Source: Oceanococcus sp041624435
GTDB taxonomy: Bacteria > Pseudomonadota > Gammaproteobacteria > Nevskiales > Oceanococcaceae
Reading direction: 5' to 3'
DNA length: 64,000 nucleotides
Assembly: GCA_041624435.1 (NCBI GenBank)
Contig: JBFJVB010000004.1
Coordinates: 1-64,000, forward strand
Every line of letters begins with the position of its first letter. The first letter of the stretch is position 1. The position numbers and the translations under genes were made by a program. The notes under the pieces were generated by a model. That model saw only the letters and a list, made by a program, of their open reading frames with translations, was not told where the DNA came from and searched no databases. Positions 25,442 to 34,613 of the stretch are shown piece after piece.

Positions 25442-27103
25442 ATGTTAATCAAGCGTACAACAGCCTTACTGCTTCTGAGCCTGTGCGGGGCGTGCATGCT
25501 GCCAGCCGCATTCGCCGCCAGTGGCCCACTGTTATCGCAATTGAGCGTCAGCCTCACGCCGGTGGTCAGCGTACCCCGCCCACTCCCCCCGGCGAGTCAG
25601 CTGCCTGCGCGTTCCACCGCCCTGGATTACGCGACCAGCGCCAGCGTGGCGCTGAGCACCCAGACCCATGGTCGCTGGTCGCAAAGTGGCGGCAAGGCCT
25701 TCTGGCGCGTGATCCTGCACAGCGAGAACGCCCGCAATCTGAGTTTGACCCTGGGTGAATTCAGCCTGCCCGCCAGCGCGACGGTGCGGCTGTATGATGG
25801 CGAGGGGTATCTCTGGCAAGGGCCTTACAGCGCCGCAACGCTGCAGCGCCGCTCGCGCTTCTGGACCCCGGTAGTACCGGGCGACAAGGTCTTGCTGGAA
25901 TTGAGCGTCGCCCAGGCTGAGCAAAGCCTGAGCGCACTGCGTGTGGTGCAACTGCACCACGGCTATCGGTCGCTGGATACGCGGTCCAAATCGGGAAGCT
26001 GTAATGTGGACGTGGCCTGTCCGGAAGCCGATGCCTGGAGCGACGCCGTGCGCGCCAGCGCCCGCATCACCATCGGCGGCCGACGCCTGTGCAGCGCCGT
26101 GCTTCTGAACAACACCCGCCAGGATGGCGATCCCTTGCTGCTGACCGCCGATCACTGCGGCATCGGTGAAGACGAAGATCTGAGCGCGGATTCGCTGGTC
26201 GTCTACTGGAATTACCAGTCCAGTCAATGTGGCGGCGATCCGGACGGCAGCCTGCGCCAGAACCAGACCGGCTCCACCCTGCTGGCACGGGGACCCAGCG
26301 CGGATTTCAGCCTGGTCCGGCTGGACCAGACCGCACCGCTCCATTATCAGGTGTATTACGCCGGCTGGGACGCCAGCGGCATTTCACCCAGCAGCGGCGT
26401 ATCCGTGCACCATCCCTCGGGCGACGAAAAGCGCATCAGCGTGTTTCGGCAACGGGCCAACCCGCGCGTTGCCAATGTAGACGGCGCGAGGGTACAGACC
26501 TGGGAGGTATTCTGGAGCCGGGGCATCACGGAAGCCGGCTCTTCCGGGTCTGGACTGTGGGACAGCGCCCACCGCGTGGTCGGCCAGCTCTCCGGCGGTA
26601 ATTCATCCTGCAGCAATCAGGACAGTTCCGATGTGTATGGCCGCCTGGACGTGGCCTGGCAGGAATCCAACACGATTTCCGGTCAGCTCAAGGCCTGGCT
26701 GGACCCGGACAACACCAATCAGATTCGTCTGGATGGTCTGGACAGCAGCAACGACAGCCTCAATGCCAACCCGGATGTCTTTACTCGACTGCCCGAAGAT
26801 CGGCGGCAGTTACGCCTGGACGTCCTGGCCAATGACGCTGGCGCCCGCCCCTTGCGGCTCATCAGCGCCAGTGCCCGGCACGGTCAGGTCCGGGTCGAGA
26901 ACACGCATCTGGTCTATGACTTTGCCTCGCTGCAGCCCACCGACCAGATCAGCTACCAGATTGTTGATCGCTGGGGCGACACGGCGACCAGCCGCGTCGA
27001 ACTGGAGCAGGATTTCAAGGCCCTGGACACACGCGGCGGCGCCCTGGGCTGGTGGTGCCTGCTGCTGGGCTTGCTGAGATTCCCGCGCTGGCGCCGCGGT
27101 TAA
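25442..27103 (+). CDS. Secreted lysyl-endopeptidase-like serine protease with GlyGly-CTERM-like tail
   Basis: This 553-residue exported protease has a signal peptide (about 1-26, ending AAFAA) and an N-terminal propeptide-like part. A trypsin-fold domain follows with the triad His in LLTADHCGIG, Asp in SADFSLVRL and Ser in AGSSGSGLWD. VVYWNYQSSQC and HHPSGDEKRIS resemble Achromobacter lysyl endopeptidase, so cleavage after Lys is likely. A cadherin-like repeat (DVLANDAGARP to the DRWGDTATSRVEL region) precedes the end. The last 20 residues, GGALGWWCLLLGLL then a basic RWRRG, resemble a GlyGly-CTERM sorting tail cut by rhombosortase. Rhombosortase is not in this window. Confidence 0.88.
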   Translation: MLIKRTTALLLLSLCGACMLPAAFAASGPLLSQLSVSLTPVVSVPRPLPPASQLPARSTALDYATSASVALSTQTHGRWSQSGGKAFWRVILHSENARNLSLTLGEFSLPASATVRLYDGEGYLWQGPYSAATLQRRSRFWTPVVPGDKVLLELSVAQAEQSLSALRVVQLHHGYRSLDTRSKSGSCNVDVACPEADAWSDAVRASARITIGGRRLCSAVLLNNTRQDGDPLLLTADHCGIGEDEDLSADSLVVYWNYQSSQCGGDPDGSLRQNQTGSTLLARGPSADFSLVRLDQTAPLHYQVYYAGWDASGISPSSGVSVHHPSGDEKRISVFRQRANPRVANVDGARVQTWEVFWSRGITEAGSSGSGLWDSAHRVVGQLSGGNSSCSNQDSSDVYGRLDVAWQESNTISGQLKAWLDPDNTNQIRLDGLDSSNDSLNANPDVFTRLPEDRRQLRLDVLANDAGARPLRLISASARHGQVRVENTHLVYDFASLQPTDQISYQIVDRWGDTATSRVELEQDFKALDTRGGALGWWCLLLGLLRFPRWRRG

Positions 27104-27513
27104 AGGTTCAGGTCGTCGATTGGGCGAATCACGCGGAGCGCTGCCTGCGGATTCGCCAGCGAGTCTTTGTCCAGGAGCAGCATATCCCCGAGACGATCGA
27201 AATCGACGGCCGCGATTCGGAGTGCGTGCATGTGCTGGCTTGCCGCGGCACACAGGACCTGGGCACCGGCAGACTGCTGCCTGATGCGCACATCGGCCGG
27301 GTGGCGGTATTGCCCGAGTTTCGCGGCCAGGGCATCGGCGCGGCCGTGATGGCCGCCCTGTGCGAATGCGCCCGCCAGCGCGGCGACCACGCGATTCATC
27401 TGTCCGCTCAGCAAACCGCCATCGATTTTTATCTCCGGCTTGGCTTCTCTCCCCAAGGAGAGCTTTTCCACGAGGCCGGCCTTCCCCATCTTGCTATGAC
27501 ACGTATGCTCTGA
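27052..27513 (+). CDS. GNAT family N-acetyltransferase (YjcF/ElaA-like)
   Basis: This protein of up to 153 residues has a GNAT fold: RIRQRVFVQEQHIPETIE early, the acetyl-CoA loop VAVLPEFRGQGIGAAVM, and FYLRLGFSPQGELFHEAG at the end. The substrate is unknown. The only standard in-frame start, GTG 27052, overlaps the protease 3' end by 52 bp. A non-standard CTG at 27085 would fit the family length better. It is followed 5 bp later by the RDD gene. Confidence 0.82.
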   Translation: MVPAAGLAEIPALAPRLKVQVVDWANHAERCLRIRQRVFVQEQHIPETIEIDGRDSECVHVLACRGTQDLGTGRLLPDAHIGRVAVLPEFRGQGIGAAVMAALCECARQRGDHAIHLSAQQTAIDFYLRLGFSPQGELFHEAGLPHLAMTRML

Positions 27514-27518
27514 CTGCT

Positions 27519-27968
27519 ATGGCCTTACTCATTCGCCCCGCCCCACTGGGCCGCCGTCTTGCCGCGGCCTTCTATGATTTCCTGCTCATCCTGGCGCTGT
27601 GGATTGGCGCGGCCTTCGTGGCCGTGCTGATCCAGGCCGGCCATCCGCAACCCATGGGCAGCAAGGGGTTCCAGGGCGTGCTGCTCGGCTTGGCGCTGCT
27701 GTTCAATGCCTGGTTCTGGACCCACGGTGGACAGACCCTGGGCATGCGCGCCTGGCGGCTTCAGGTGCGCAAGGAAGGCGGTGGAACGGTGAGCTGGCCC
27801 CGGGCGGGACTGCGCTTCCTGGTGGCCCTGCCCGCCTGGGGTCTGGCCGGCCTGGGCGTGTTCTGGGCCCTGTTACATCCGGAAAACAAGACCTGGCAGG
27901 ATCTGCTGAGCGGTACCGAAACGATTCTGCTGCCACCGCCCTCGCCCGATCAGCGCATCCCGGACTAA
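27519..27968 (+). CDS. RDD family membrane protein
   Basis: This 149-residue protein matches the RDD family: PLGRRLAAAFYDFLLI at the start (Arg and Asp of the name), a second helix, then GMRAWRLQV and a third helix before NKTWQDLLSGT. Function is unknown; some members act in ion transport. ATG 27519 is chosen because upstream sequence in the frame is unlike the family. Confidence 0.88.
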   Translation: MALLIRPAPLGRRLAAAFYDFLLILALWIGAAFVAVLIQAGHPQPMGSKGFQGVLLGLALLFNAWFWTHGGQTLGMRAWRLQVRKEGGGTVSWPRAGLRFLVALPAWGLAGLGVFWALLHPENKTWQDLLSGTETILLPPPSPDQRIPD

Positions 27969-27972
27969 AGGC

Positions 27973-28833
27973 TCAGTAGCGCGGCGGGTGGCGCGCATGT
28001 CGGGCCAGATCCCAGGCCCGGGCCTGCACCGTCGATTCCAGTCGGCGCTCGGTGTCCGGGCTCAGCCGATGAAAGAAATCCAGCCCCGTGGCCGCTTCAA
28101 TGGCGTCCACGCTGACCAGAAACCGATCCAGCGGCTCGTAGCCTGACACCGTCTGGGGCACCAGGAAGGCCAGCAATTGTGGCTCCCCGGCGACGTTTTC
28201 GCGCACCCAGATCCGAAAAAAAGCCTCGGGAATGGCAATTTTTCCGGGCAGCGTGCTCACGGCACCCGCAAAAACGGGGCCGCTCAAGACCCATAGGGGA
28301 CCGGGCAGTGCGGCGTACACATCCACTTCAAGCTCTTCCAGGCGCTGCCAGAGTTTCTGGTTCAGGCGGCTGCGCTGCGGCACGATATTGCTCATACGAA
28401 AGCTGGCCCATTGCGCCGCGCGTCCATGAAAGCGCGACATCGCGTAGTTCGGCGCCAGATGACCGCGGTCGTAGCCGGCGCGGCGGTAATCCTCGGGGCG
28501 CACCCGCGCCAGAGTCCAGCGGTCCACGGTAAATTGATCGGGCCGCGGCTCCGAGCGATCGCGAATCGGCTCATCCAGCCGGTACGCCACCCACAGCGGA
28601 TTGCGCCGATACTCCGAGTAACCCAGGACAAAGCCCGGTGGATCGATCACATGAAACCACGCCGGCGTGAAGGGCCATAAACTCTGTGACTGGGCCCGCG
28701 GCAAACCGGCATAGCTGTCGGCATGCGCCCGGCGTGCATCCACCCAGTTCAAGCAAGCCAGCAGCACCGGCCCGGCGCAAACCAAGACCAAGACCAGTCC
28801 GCTGCGACGGAATCGCCTGCCGAGCCGACTCAT
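27973..28833 (-). CDS. DNA/RNA non-specific endonuclease (NUC1/NucA type)
   Basis: This 286-residue protein has an N-terminal hydrophobic signal or anchor (about 10-27). Its beta-beta-alpha-metal nuclease domain has YDRGHLAPNY (catalytic His) and SNIVPQRSRLNQKLWQ (metal Asn and downstream Gln/Asn). The enzyme likely acts in the periplasm or outside the cell, degrading nucleic acid for nutrients. It stands alone, with the terminator of the next minus-strand gene upstream. Confidence 0.88.
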   Translation of the reverse strand: MSRLGRRFRRSGLVLVLVCAGPVLLACLNWVDARRAHADSYAGLPRAQSQSLWPFTPAWFHVIDPPGFVLGYSEYRRNPLWVAYRLDEPIRDRSEPRPDQFTVDRWTLARVRPEDYRRAGYDRGHLAPNYAMSRFHGRAAQWASFRMSNIVPQRSRLNQKLWQRLEELEVDVYAALPGPLWVLSGPVFAGAVSTLPGKIAIPEAFFRIWVRENVAGEPQLLAFLVPQTVSGYEPLDRFLVSVDAIEAATGLDFFHRLSPDTERRLESTVQARAWDLARHARHPPRY

Positions 28834-28907
28834 TCGCGTCCTGGCGCAAGTGTCGGCAGCGCCCCAGGCCGGTAGCGCCAGACCAGGCCAGCGCCGCCTG
28901 GAGACAC

Positions 28908-28934
28908 AAAAAAGCGACCTCGCGGTCGCTTTTT
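28908..28934 (-). terminator. Rho-independent terminator
   Basis: AGCGACC (28913-28919) and GGTCGCT (28924-28930) form the stem with a 4-nt loop, flanked by AAAAA and TTTT tracts. It can act in both directions, and on the minus strand it ends the outer membrane barrel gene at 28970. Confidence 0.8.
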
Positions 28935-28969
28935 ACTGCCCGGTGACCCGGAACAACGAATCCGTCGGA

Positions 28970-29581
28970 TCAGAATTCCAGACCGAACTGCACGCCGGCG
29001 TTGTAGCCGCGCACATTGACGTTGTCAGAGCTGTTGTAAACCATGAAACCCGCACCGACACCCAATCCGGCCAGCAGCGAGTCCTCATCAACCAGCAACT
29101 CACCCAGACGCAACTGGATGTTCAGCCCGTAGGCCACGCCGCTGTTGGACGTGCTTACCACGCCCCCATTGCTGGGATCGTAGACGGAGGCATCAACCGA
29201 AGTGAAGCCCACCGGGAACACCACGTCCAGCCAGTCGTAAACCTGCGCACGCGGGTTGATGAACAAGCCATAGTAGCTTTCGATCTCGCCGGTATCGGGA
29301 CCATCCACCCCGTCGCTGCTGACGCTGGTCTGCACTTCGACGGCGAAATCCTCACTCAGCCAGAGCCCCGCGCGCAGACGCACGCCGTTGCTATCGCCAT
29401 CCAGACGCTCCTTTGCCGGCAGCGCGCCCGGCGGATCGCTGGGGGTTGGCCCCGTACGGGTGACGGAAATTTCGTGGATCACGTAATCCACCCCACCATA
29501 GACTGACCAATCCCCTTCGTCAGCCTGGGCAACAGCGGACAATGTCATTGCGGCCACAACTGCGGCACATTGCTTCTTCAT
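28970..29581 (-). CDS. Outer membrane beta-barrel protein of unknown function
   Basis: This 203-residue protein has a signal peptide (cleavage near AVAQA-DE). Amphipathic strands alternate with short polar turns and the chain ends in Phe (GVQFGLEF), as expected for a small outer membrane barrel. I do not recognise a named family. It is acidic and rich in Asp/Ser, typical of surface loops. A good terminator follows. Confidence 0.78.
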   Translation of the reverse strand: MKKQCAAVVAAMTLSAVAQADEGDWSVYGGVDYVIHEISVTRTGPTPSDPPGALPAKERLDGDSNGVRLRAGLWLSEDFAVEVQTSVSSDGVDGPDTGEIESYYGLFINPRAQVYDWLDVVFPVGFTSVDASVYDPSNGGVVSTSNSGVAYGLNIQLRLGELLVDEDSLLAGLGVGAGFMVYNSSDNVNVRGYNAGVQFGLEF

Positions 29582-29733
29582 GGACTCCCCTCGTTTTCAT
29601 GCACCTTGCGGGGCATCGCCTGCGGGCTGCTAAACTCGCCTGAACGACACCGAACCGCTCTAGCGGACAGGTGAATCATTACTGAAATCGCCGCGACACG
29701 CCACCCCCCTGCCGCGGATCATGGACCCAGACG

Positions 29734-30285
29734 ATGAAGTATTGCTCCCAATGTGGCGGCACACTGGAACATCGCATCCCCGAAGGAGATAGCCTGGCGC
29801 GCTACATCTGCACGGTATGCGCCTGTATTCACTATCAAAACCCCCGCGTCATCACGGGCTGCATTCCGGTCTGGGAAGACAAGGTGCTGATGTGTAAACG
29901 CGCGATCGAACCGCGCTACGGGTACTGGACCCTGCCGGCAGGATTTCTGGAAATCGGCGAAACCTCGGCTGAGGGCGCGGTTCGCGAGACCATGGAAGAA
30001 GCGCGCGCCCGCGTGGAAGTCGGTCCGCTGTTCAGTTTCATCAACGTGACCTATATCGGCCAGATCTACACCTTCTATCGCGCCGAACTGCTGGATCTGG
30101 AGTTCTCACCGGGCGCGGAGAGCCTGGAAGTGGAATTGATGACCGAAGCGCAGATTCCGTGGAAGGAACTGGCCTTCCCGACGGTCAAGCTGGGCTTGCA
30201 GGACTACTTTGAAGACCGCCGCAAAGGCCAGTTCCAACTCCACATGCATGACCTGAAAACCCCGCCCTGGCACCGTGGTGGCTGA
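29734..30285 (+). CDS. Zinc-ribbon Nudix hydrolase
   Basis: This 183-residue protein has an N-terminal zinc ribbon, with CSQC at residues 4-7 and CTVC about 20 residues later. A Nudix domain follows with box GFLEIGETSAEGAVRETMEE. Such proteins hydrolyse nucleotide sugars, ADP-ribose or NAD-like compounds. The target here is unknown. fdxA follows 57 bp later on the same strand. Confidence 0.9.
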   Translation: MKYCSQCGGTLEHRIPEGDSLARYICTVCACIHYQNPRVITGCIPVWEDKVLMCKRAIEPRYGYWTLPAGFLEIGETSAEGAVRETMEEARARVEVGPLFSFINVTYIGQIYTFYRAELLDLEFSPGAESLEVELMTEAQIPWKELAFPTVKLGLQDYFEDRRKGQFQLHMHDLKTPPWHRGG

Positions 30286-30342
30286 CGCCGCCTCCGGTAT
30301 TCTTTAGAATTGGCCGTTGGACGATAGAACCTCGGAGTTCAC

Positions 30343-30666
30343 ATGACCTTTGTTGTCACCGAAAACTGCATTAAATGTAAGTACACCGATTGCGTGGAGG
30401 TCTGCCCGGTGGACTGCTTTCACGAAGGCCCTAATTTTCTGGTGATTGATCCCGAAGAGTGCATTGACTGCACTCTGTGTGAACCGGAATGCCCCGCCGG
30501 CGCCATTTTCGCGGAAGATGATTTGCCGGAAGATCAAGCTCATTTCCTCGAACTGAATGAGGCCCTGTCGAAATCCTGGCCGGTGATTCGCGAGCAGAAA
30601 GACCCACCACCGGACGCCACCGAGTGGGATGGCAAACCGGGCAAACTGGAATTGCTGGAACAGTAA
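30343..30666 (+). CDS. fdxA: Seven-iron ferredoxin FdxA
   Basis: This 107-residue ferredoxin has one [3Fe-4S] and one [4Fe-4S] cluster. Cysteines lie at 9, 12, 17 and 21 and in CIDCTLCEPECP (about 40, 43, 46 and 50). Length and the Pro/Asp-rich tail match FdxA of Pseudomonas and Azotobacter. It is a cytoplasmic electron carrier. Confidence 0.96.
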   Translation: MTFVVTENCIKCKYTDCVEVCPVDCFHEGPNFLVIDPEECIDCTLCEPECPAGAIFAEDDLPEDQAHFLELNEALSKSWPVIREQKDPPPDATEWDGKPGKLELLEQ

Positions 30667-30865
30667 GCGCCCCCGTCATGGCCAGAGCGGACGCCACAGG
30701 CGCTGACCGCCGGAGCCTTCCGCGGCGCCCGTCGGGCCGTCTGTGTTCTGGCCGCCGTTCGCGCCAGGACCGGATGAGCGCCAGCCGGGCGGCGCGCTCA
30801 TGCCTGCACACGGCGGGGCTGACCGATACCGCCGCTGCGCGGCCTTGCCAGACCGGCCATGGCGG

Positions 30866-31666
30866 ATGAGCGCTCTGCCGCTGTATCAGATCGATGCCTT
30901 CAGTCGGCGTGTCTTCGGCGGCAACCCCGCGGCGCTCGTGCCTCTGGAAAGCTGGCTTCCCGACGCGACCCTGCAGGCCATTGCGGCCGAGAACAAGCTG
31001 TCGGAAACGGCCTATTTCGTCCCAGACAGCGGGTCCGGGTCGGATTTCGCACTGCGCTGGTTCACCCCGCGCGTCGAAGTCGAGTTATGCGGCCACGCCA
31101 CCCTGGCCACGGCCTGGTGGCTGTTCGAGCACGGCGGCTGGGAACGGCCGGAGCTGCGCTTTCGCACCCGTAGCGGGGTGCTGCGGGCAAAGCGCAGCGG
31201 ACAGGGCGTCGAAATCGATTTGCCAGCGCGCGCCTCGCAGGACGATCCCAGTCATCTGGACCGCCTGAGCGCGGCCCTGGGCCAGGTTCCGCTGCTGGTG
31301 CGCCGCGGCGCCAATCTGCTGGCGGTATTCGCCGATGAGGCGACCGTGCAGAATCTCAAGCCCGATTTCTCCGCGCTGAGGCGCCTGCACCCCTACGGCG
31401 TCATCGTCACCGCCCCCGGCCAGCAGTGTGATCTCGTATCCCGCTACTTTGCCCCTTCCTATGGCATCGATGAGGATCCGGTGACCGGATCAGCCCACGC
31501 CGATCTGGCGCCGTACTGGGCACAACGCCTGGGCAAGTCCGAACTGCAGGCACGCCAGCTCTCCGAGCGCGGCGGCGAACTGGAAATTCGCCTGGACGCA
31601 GACCGCGTCCATCTGCGCGGCGATTGCGTGCTGTATCTGCGCGGGGAAATTTTCCTGAACGACTAG
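30866..31666 (+). CDS. PhzF-family isomerase
   Basis: This 266-residue protein has the PhzF fold with two similar halves. The active-site glutamate lies in ENKLSETAYF and the second-half motif is DEDPVTGSAHADLAPYW. Members isomerise or epimerise small metabolites. No phenazine genes are nearby, so phenazine synthesis is unlikely. ATG 30866 gives the family N-terminus (YQIDAFSRRVFGGNPAAL). Confidence 0.9.
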   Translation: MSALPLYQIDAFSRRVFGGNPAALVPLESWLPDATLQAIAAENKLSETAYFVPDSGSGSDFALRWFTPRVEVELCGHATLATAWWLFEHGGWERPELRFRTRSGVLRAKRSGQGVEIDLPARASQDDPSHLDRLSAALGQVPLLVRRGANLLAVFADEATVQNLKPDFSALRRLHPYGVIVTAPGQQCDLVSRYFAPSYGIDEDPVTGSAHADLAPYWAQRLGKSELQARQLSERGGELEIRLDADRVHLRGDCVLYLRGEIFLND

Positions 31667-31709
31667 GTCGATCGTCCAGCGCCCGACGGACCTGATCTGG
31701 ATTGGCGGT

Positions 31710-32390
31710 ATGATGAAAGGCGATGACAACAAGCCTGCGCCGATGCCCCGCATAGAATTCTGGTTTGACTATATTTCGCACAACGCCTATCTGGCATGGT
31801 GCGCGCTGCGGCCCCTGGCGGCCCGGCATGGCCATACGGTAGACGCTCAGCCGGTCGTGTTCGCCGGTCTGCTGAATCATTACGGCACCAAGGGTCCGGC
31901 CGAACTGCCGGCCAAGCACCTGTGGATGATCAAGAACGTGCTGCGCAAGGCTCAGCTCGAAGGCATCACCATCAATGCCCCCGCCAGCCATCCGTTCAAC
32001 CCCTTGCTGAGCCTGCGGGCGACCCTGGCGATCGAGGACCCGAAGACACGCAGCGCCTTCATTGATGGCATGTTCAAAGCCGTCTGGGTGGACCGCAAGG
32101 ACCCCAGTGCCGATCAGACGGTCGCCATGATTGCCGACCAGGCCGGAGAAGACGGCGAACGGCTCGTCGCGCTGGCGCACGCCCCCGACACCAAGGACGC
32201 CTTGCACCAGCAGACCCGCCTGGCCATTCGCAAAGGGATATTCGGCGTCCCCAGCATGCTCACCAACGCAGAACTGTTCTGGGGCTATGATGATTTGCAG
32301 TTCCTGGAGCTGCACCTGTCAGGCCAGGACCCCCTGTCCAGTGAGCAACTGGCGCCCTGGAAACGCATCCGCCCCTCGGCCAAACGCTAG
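31710..32390 (+). CDS. DsbA-like / HCCA isomerase family protein
   Basis: This protein of up to 226 residues matches 2-hydroxychromene-2-carboxylate isomerases and kappa-class GST-like proteins. It has EFWFDYISHNAYLAW at the N-terminus, HPFNPLLSLRA in the helical insert, and FGVPSMLTNAELFWGYDDL with the cis-Pro near the end. Such proteins use glutathione. No aromatic-degradation genes are nearby, so the substrate is open. A second start at 31743 (MPRIEFWF) is equally good. Confidence 0.84.
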   Translation: MMKGDDNKPAPMPRIEFWFDYISHNAYLAWCALRPLAARHGHTVDAQPVVFAGLLNHYGTKGPAELPAKHLWMIKNVLRKAQLEGITINAPASHPFNPLLSLRATLAIEDPKTRSAFIDGMFKAVWVDRKDPSADQTVAMIADQAGEDGERLVALAHAPDTKDALHQQTRLAIRKGIFGVPSMLTNAELFWGYDDLQFLELHLSGQDPLSSEQLAPWKRIRPSAKR

Positions 32391-32514
32391 TGCAACCCGG
32401 AACAAACCACCGCCGTGACCGGCCTGTGCCGCGGCACCGCACAGCGGCACGGTATCTCCTGGCTGAGCTCTTGCGTTAGACTTGCGGTGCTGAAAACAAT
32501 AGGGAAGTTACGCG

Positions 32515-33573
32515 GTGGTTGAACTGGAATTATCACGGCTGAAAACCATCTACCCGCTGAACCGGCTGGACAACTCGGACTTGACCAAGCTTCAGGCCCA
32601 TATCCGCCTGTTGACCTTGCATCAAGGCCGGGATCTGTTCGTGGTTGGCGAGGATCCGAGCGAACGCTATTATCTTCTGGATGGCGCTCTGCAACTGGTC
32701 GATGCCGACGAAAGCAGTTTCGAATCGGTGACCCCGGTCGATGGTGGCGAGTCGCTGCCCCTGCCCTTCATTGCCCCGAGCATGCAGCGTTGCTTTGCCC
32801 TGGAAGACAGTCAGATCCTGTGCATCAATCGCCTGCGGCTGGATGAAATTATGGCCGCCTCGCGCTCGCTTGAGAACCAGATGCGCACGATGCGGATCAA
32901 GCGGCCGGACAACAAGGACCAGACCTTCGAAGAGGTCTTCAATGCGGCCCCCGGGGTCTGCAACCTGTCGGCTGCCGCCCGCGACACTGCCTACCAGTGC
33001 ACCACGCCAATGGCCCTGGAGGCTGGCGACATCCTGATCGAGCAAGGCGATCCCGCGGATTACTGGTACATGCTTGTGGAAGGCAAATGCGAAGTGTGGT
33101 TTCAGCGCGATGGCAACAGCGTCAAGATCAATGAATATGGACCGGGCGGCTCGATCGGTGATGATGCGCTGATCTCCAATCTGCCCCGCAACGCCTCAGT
33201 CCACATGACCGAACCGGGCACGGTCTTGCGCATGGACGGGGATGATTTTCGCCGCACGCTCAAGCCCTACCTGGTCCGTTCAATCGACTATGTGGAAGCC
33301 CGGCACAAGGTGCATAAGGGCGGCAACTGGATTGATGTCCGCATGCCGCGCGAAGTGCATGGCCGACGAATCAAGGGTGCGCTGAACATTCCTCACCCCA
33401 TCATCCGGGCCAAGCTGTTTTCAGGCTCCAGCGAAAAGACCTATGTGGTGGTCTGCGCGACCCTGCGCGACAGCCCGGTCATCGCCTATACCCTGAGAAA
33501 ATACGGCTTTGATGCCTATTTTCTGGTCGGTGGCTTTGACGCACTTCCAGCCTCCGCGCTGATCGACGCCTGA
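32515..33573 (+). CDS. Two cyclic-nucleotide-binding domains fused to a rhodanese domain
   Basis: This 352-residue cytoplasmic protein has a first, degenerate cNMP-binding fold (about 10-110) and a second, better one (about 155-255). The second contains ILIEQGDPADYWYML and SIGDDALISNLPRNASVHM, whose Arg-Asn replaces the usual Arg-(Ser/Thr)-Ala of the phosphate cassette. A rhodanese-like domain follows (about 270-352) with NWIDVRMPREVHG and VVVCATLRDSPVI, where Cys could take sulfur. No DNA-binding domain is present, so this is not a CRP-type regulator. The start is GTG 32515. The role is unknown; it may sense cAMP-like signals or redox/sulfur state. Confidence 0.83.
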   Translation: MVELELSRLKTIYPLNRLDNSDLTKLQAHIRLLTLHQGRDLFVVGEDPSERYYLLDGALQLVDADESSFESVTPVDGGESLPLPFIAPSMQRCFALEDSQILCINRLRLDEIMAASRSLENQMRTMRIKRPDNKDQTFEEVFNAAPGVCNLSAAARDTAYQCTTPMALEAGDILIEQGDPADYWYMLVEGKCEVWFQRDGNSVKINEYGPGGSIGDDALISNLPRNASVHMTEPGTVLRMDGDDFRRTLKPYLVRSIDYVEARHKVHKGGNWIDVRMPREVHGRRIKGALNIPHPIIRAKLFSGSSEKTYVVVCATLRDSPVIAYTLRKYGFDAYFLVGGFDALPASALIDA

Positions 33574-33692
33574 GGCCGCCGGCTTCGGCCCACCAGGGTC
33601 TGTATTGACGGAAATTTCAGCGCGCGGCCCTTAGGCTGTGTCCGGGTGCGCGATGGCACCCGTCTTCGTCCCGGGAAGAGGAATGCAGCCCC

Positions 33693-34613
33693 ATGAATGA
33701 TGCGCCCAGCGTGCCAGAGGATTCCGTTTGGCAGAGTCCGGCCGCGCCCGAAATCCCCGATCTTAAAACGGCGTTGGAAGCCCGCATCCGCACCGGCGAG
33801 CCAATTCACGATTTCAAACTGGCGCGTACCGACCTGCGCGATATCGACTTGATGAATCACGGCGGCCAGGAAGGCTACCAACTCAGGAATTCGGATTTAT
33901 ACCGCGCCAATCTGGAGAACGCCCATTGCTTCATGCTGGACTTGTCCGGCAGCTCGCTGATGAAGGCGAACTTGCGCCATGCCAATCTGCATATGGCCAA
34001 TCTGGAAGGCTGCAACCTGCTCGGCACCATTTTCGAAAACGCCCGCATCGAGCACGTGCATTGGGGCGACCGGGTCATGCAGGAAATTCAGGCTGAGCAG
34101 GCCAGCGATCACTCGGATCGCCTGGACCTGTATCAGCAGGCCGAAGAGGTGTACCGCAATCTGCGCAAGACCGCCGAGGTGCAGGGCCTGTTTGAAACCG
34201 CAGGGCATTTTTTCAAGAAGGAAATGGTCATGCGGCGCAAGCAGATGCCCAAATATTCGCTGATGCGGATGATTTCGGGCGGGGTTGATCTGTTCTGTGG
34301 CTACGGCGAAGATCCCTTGCGTGTCGTCGTGTTCTCCTGGCTGGTCATCCTCACCTTCGCCCTGATCTATTCCCTGGGTGGGCTGTCATTCAGCGGCGAT
34401 TCGCTGGCGCTGGATCCGGAACTCGGCCTGGTCAGCAATCTGAAGATCTTCATGAGCAGCCTGTATTTCAGCATCGTCACCTTCACCACGCTGGGCTATG
34501 GCGATCTGGCACCCGTCGGCTTCGCCCGCGCCTTCGCGGCCATCGAAGCCTTCGTCGGCAGTTTCACCCTGGCCTTGTTCGTCGTCGTGTTCGTTAAAAA
34601 AATGACTCGCTGA
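33693..34613 (+). CDS. Pentapeptide-repeat potassium channel
   Basis: This 306-residue protein has a pentapeptide-repeat block (about 65-120; RNSDLYRANLENAHC and MKANLRHANLHMANLEGC) and a helical linker. A two-helix pore domain follows (about 208-300) with selectivity filter TTLGYGD and the closing helix GSFTLALFVVVFV. This is the fold of bacterial 2-TM K+ channels. The repeat may act as a binding or gating module. It sits 119 bp after the cyclic-nucleotide/rhodanese gene. Confidence 0.88.
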   Translation: MNDAPSVPEDSVWQSPAAPEIPDLKTALEARIRTGEPIHDFKLARTDLRDIDLMNHGGQEGYQLRNSDLYRANLENAHCFMLDLSGSSLMKANLRHANLHMANLEGCNLLGTIFENARIEHVHWGDRVMQEIQAEQASDHSDRLDLYQQAEEVYRNLRKTAEVQGLFETAGHFFKKEMVMRRKQMPKYSLMRMISGGVDLFCGYGEDPLRVVVFSWLVILTFALIYSLGGLSFSGDSLALDPELGLVSNLKIFMSSLYFSIVTFTTLGYGDLAPVGFARAFAAIEAFVGSFTLALFVVVFVKKMTR

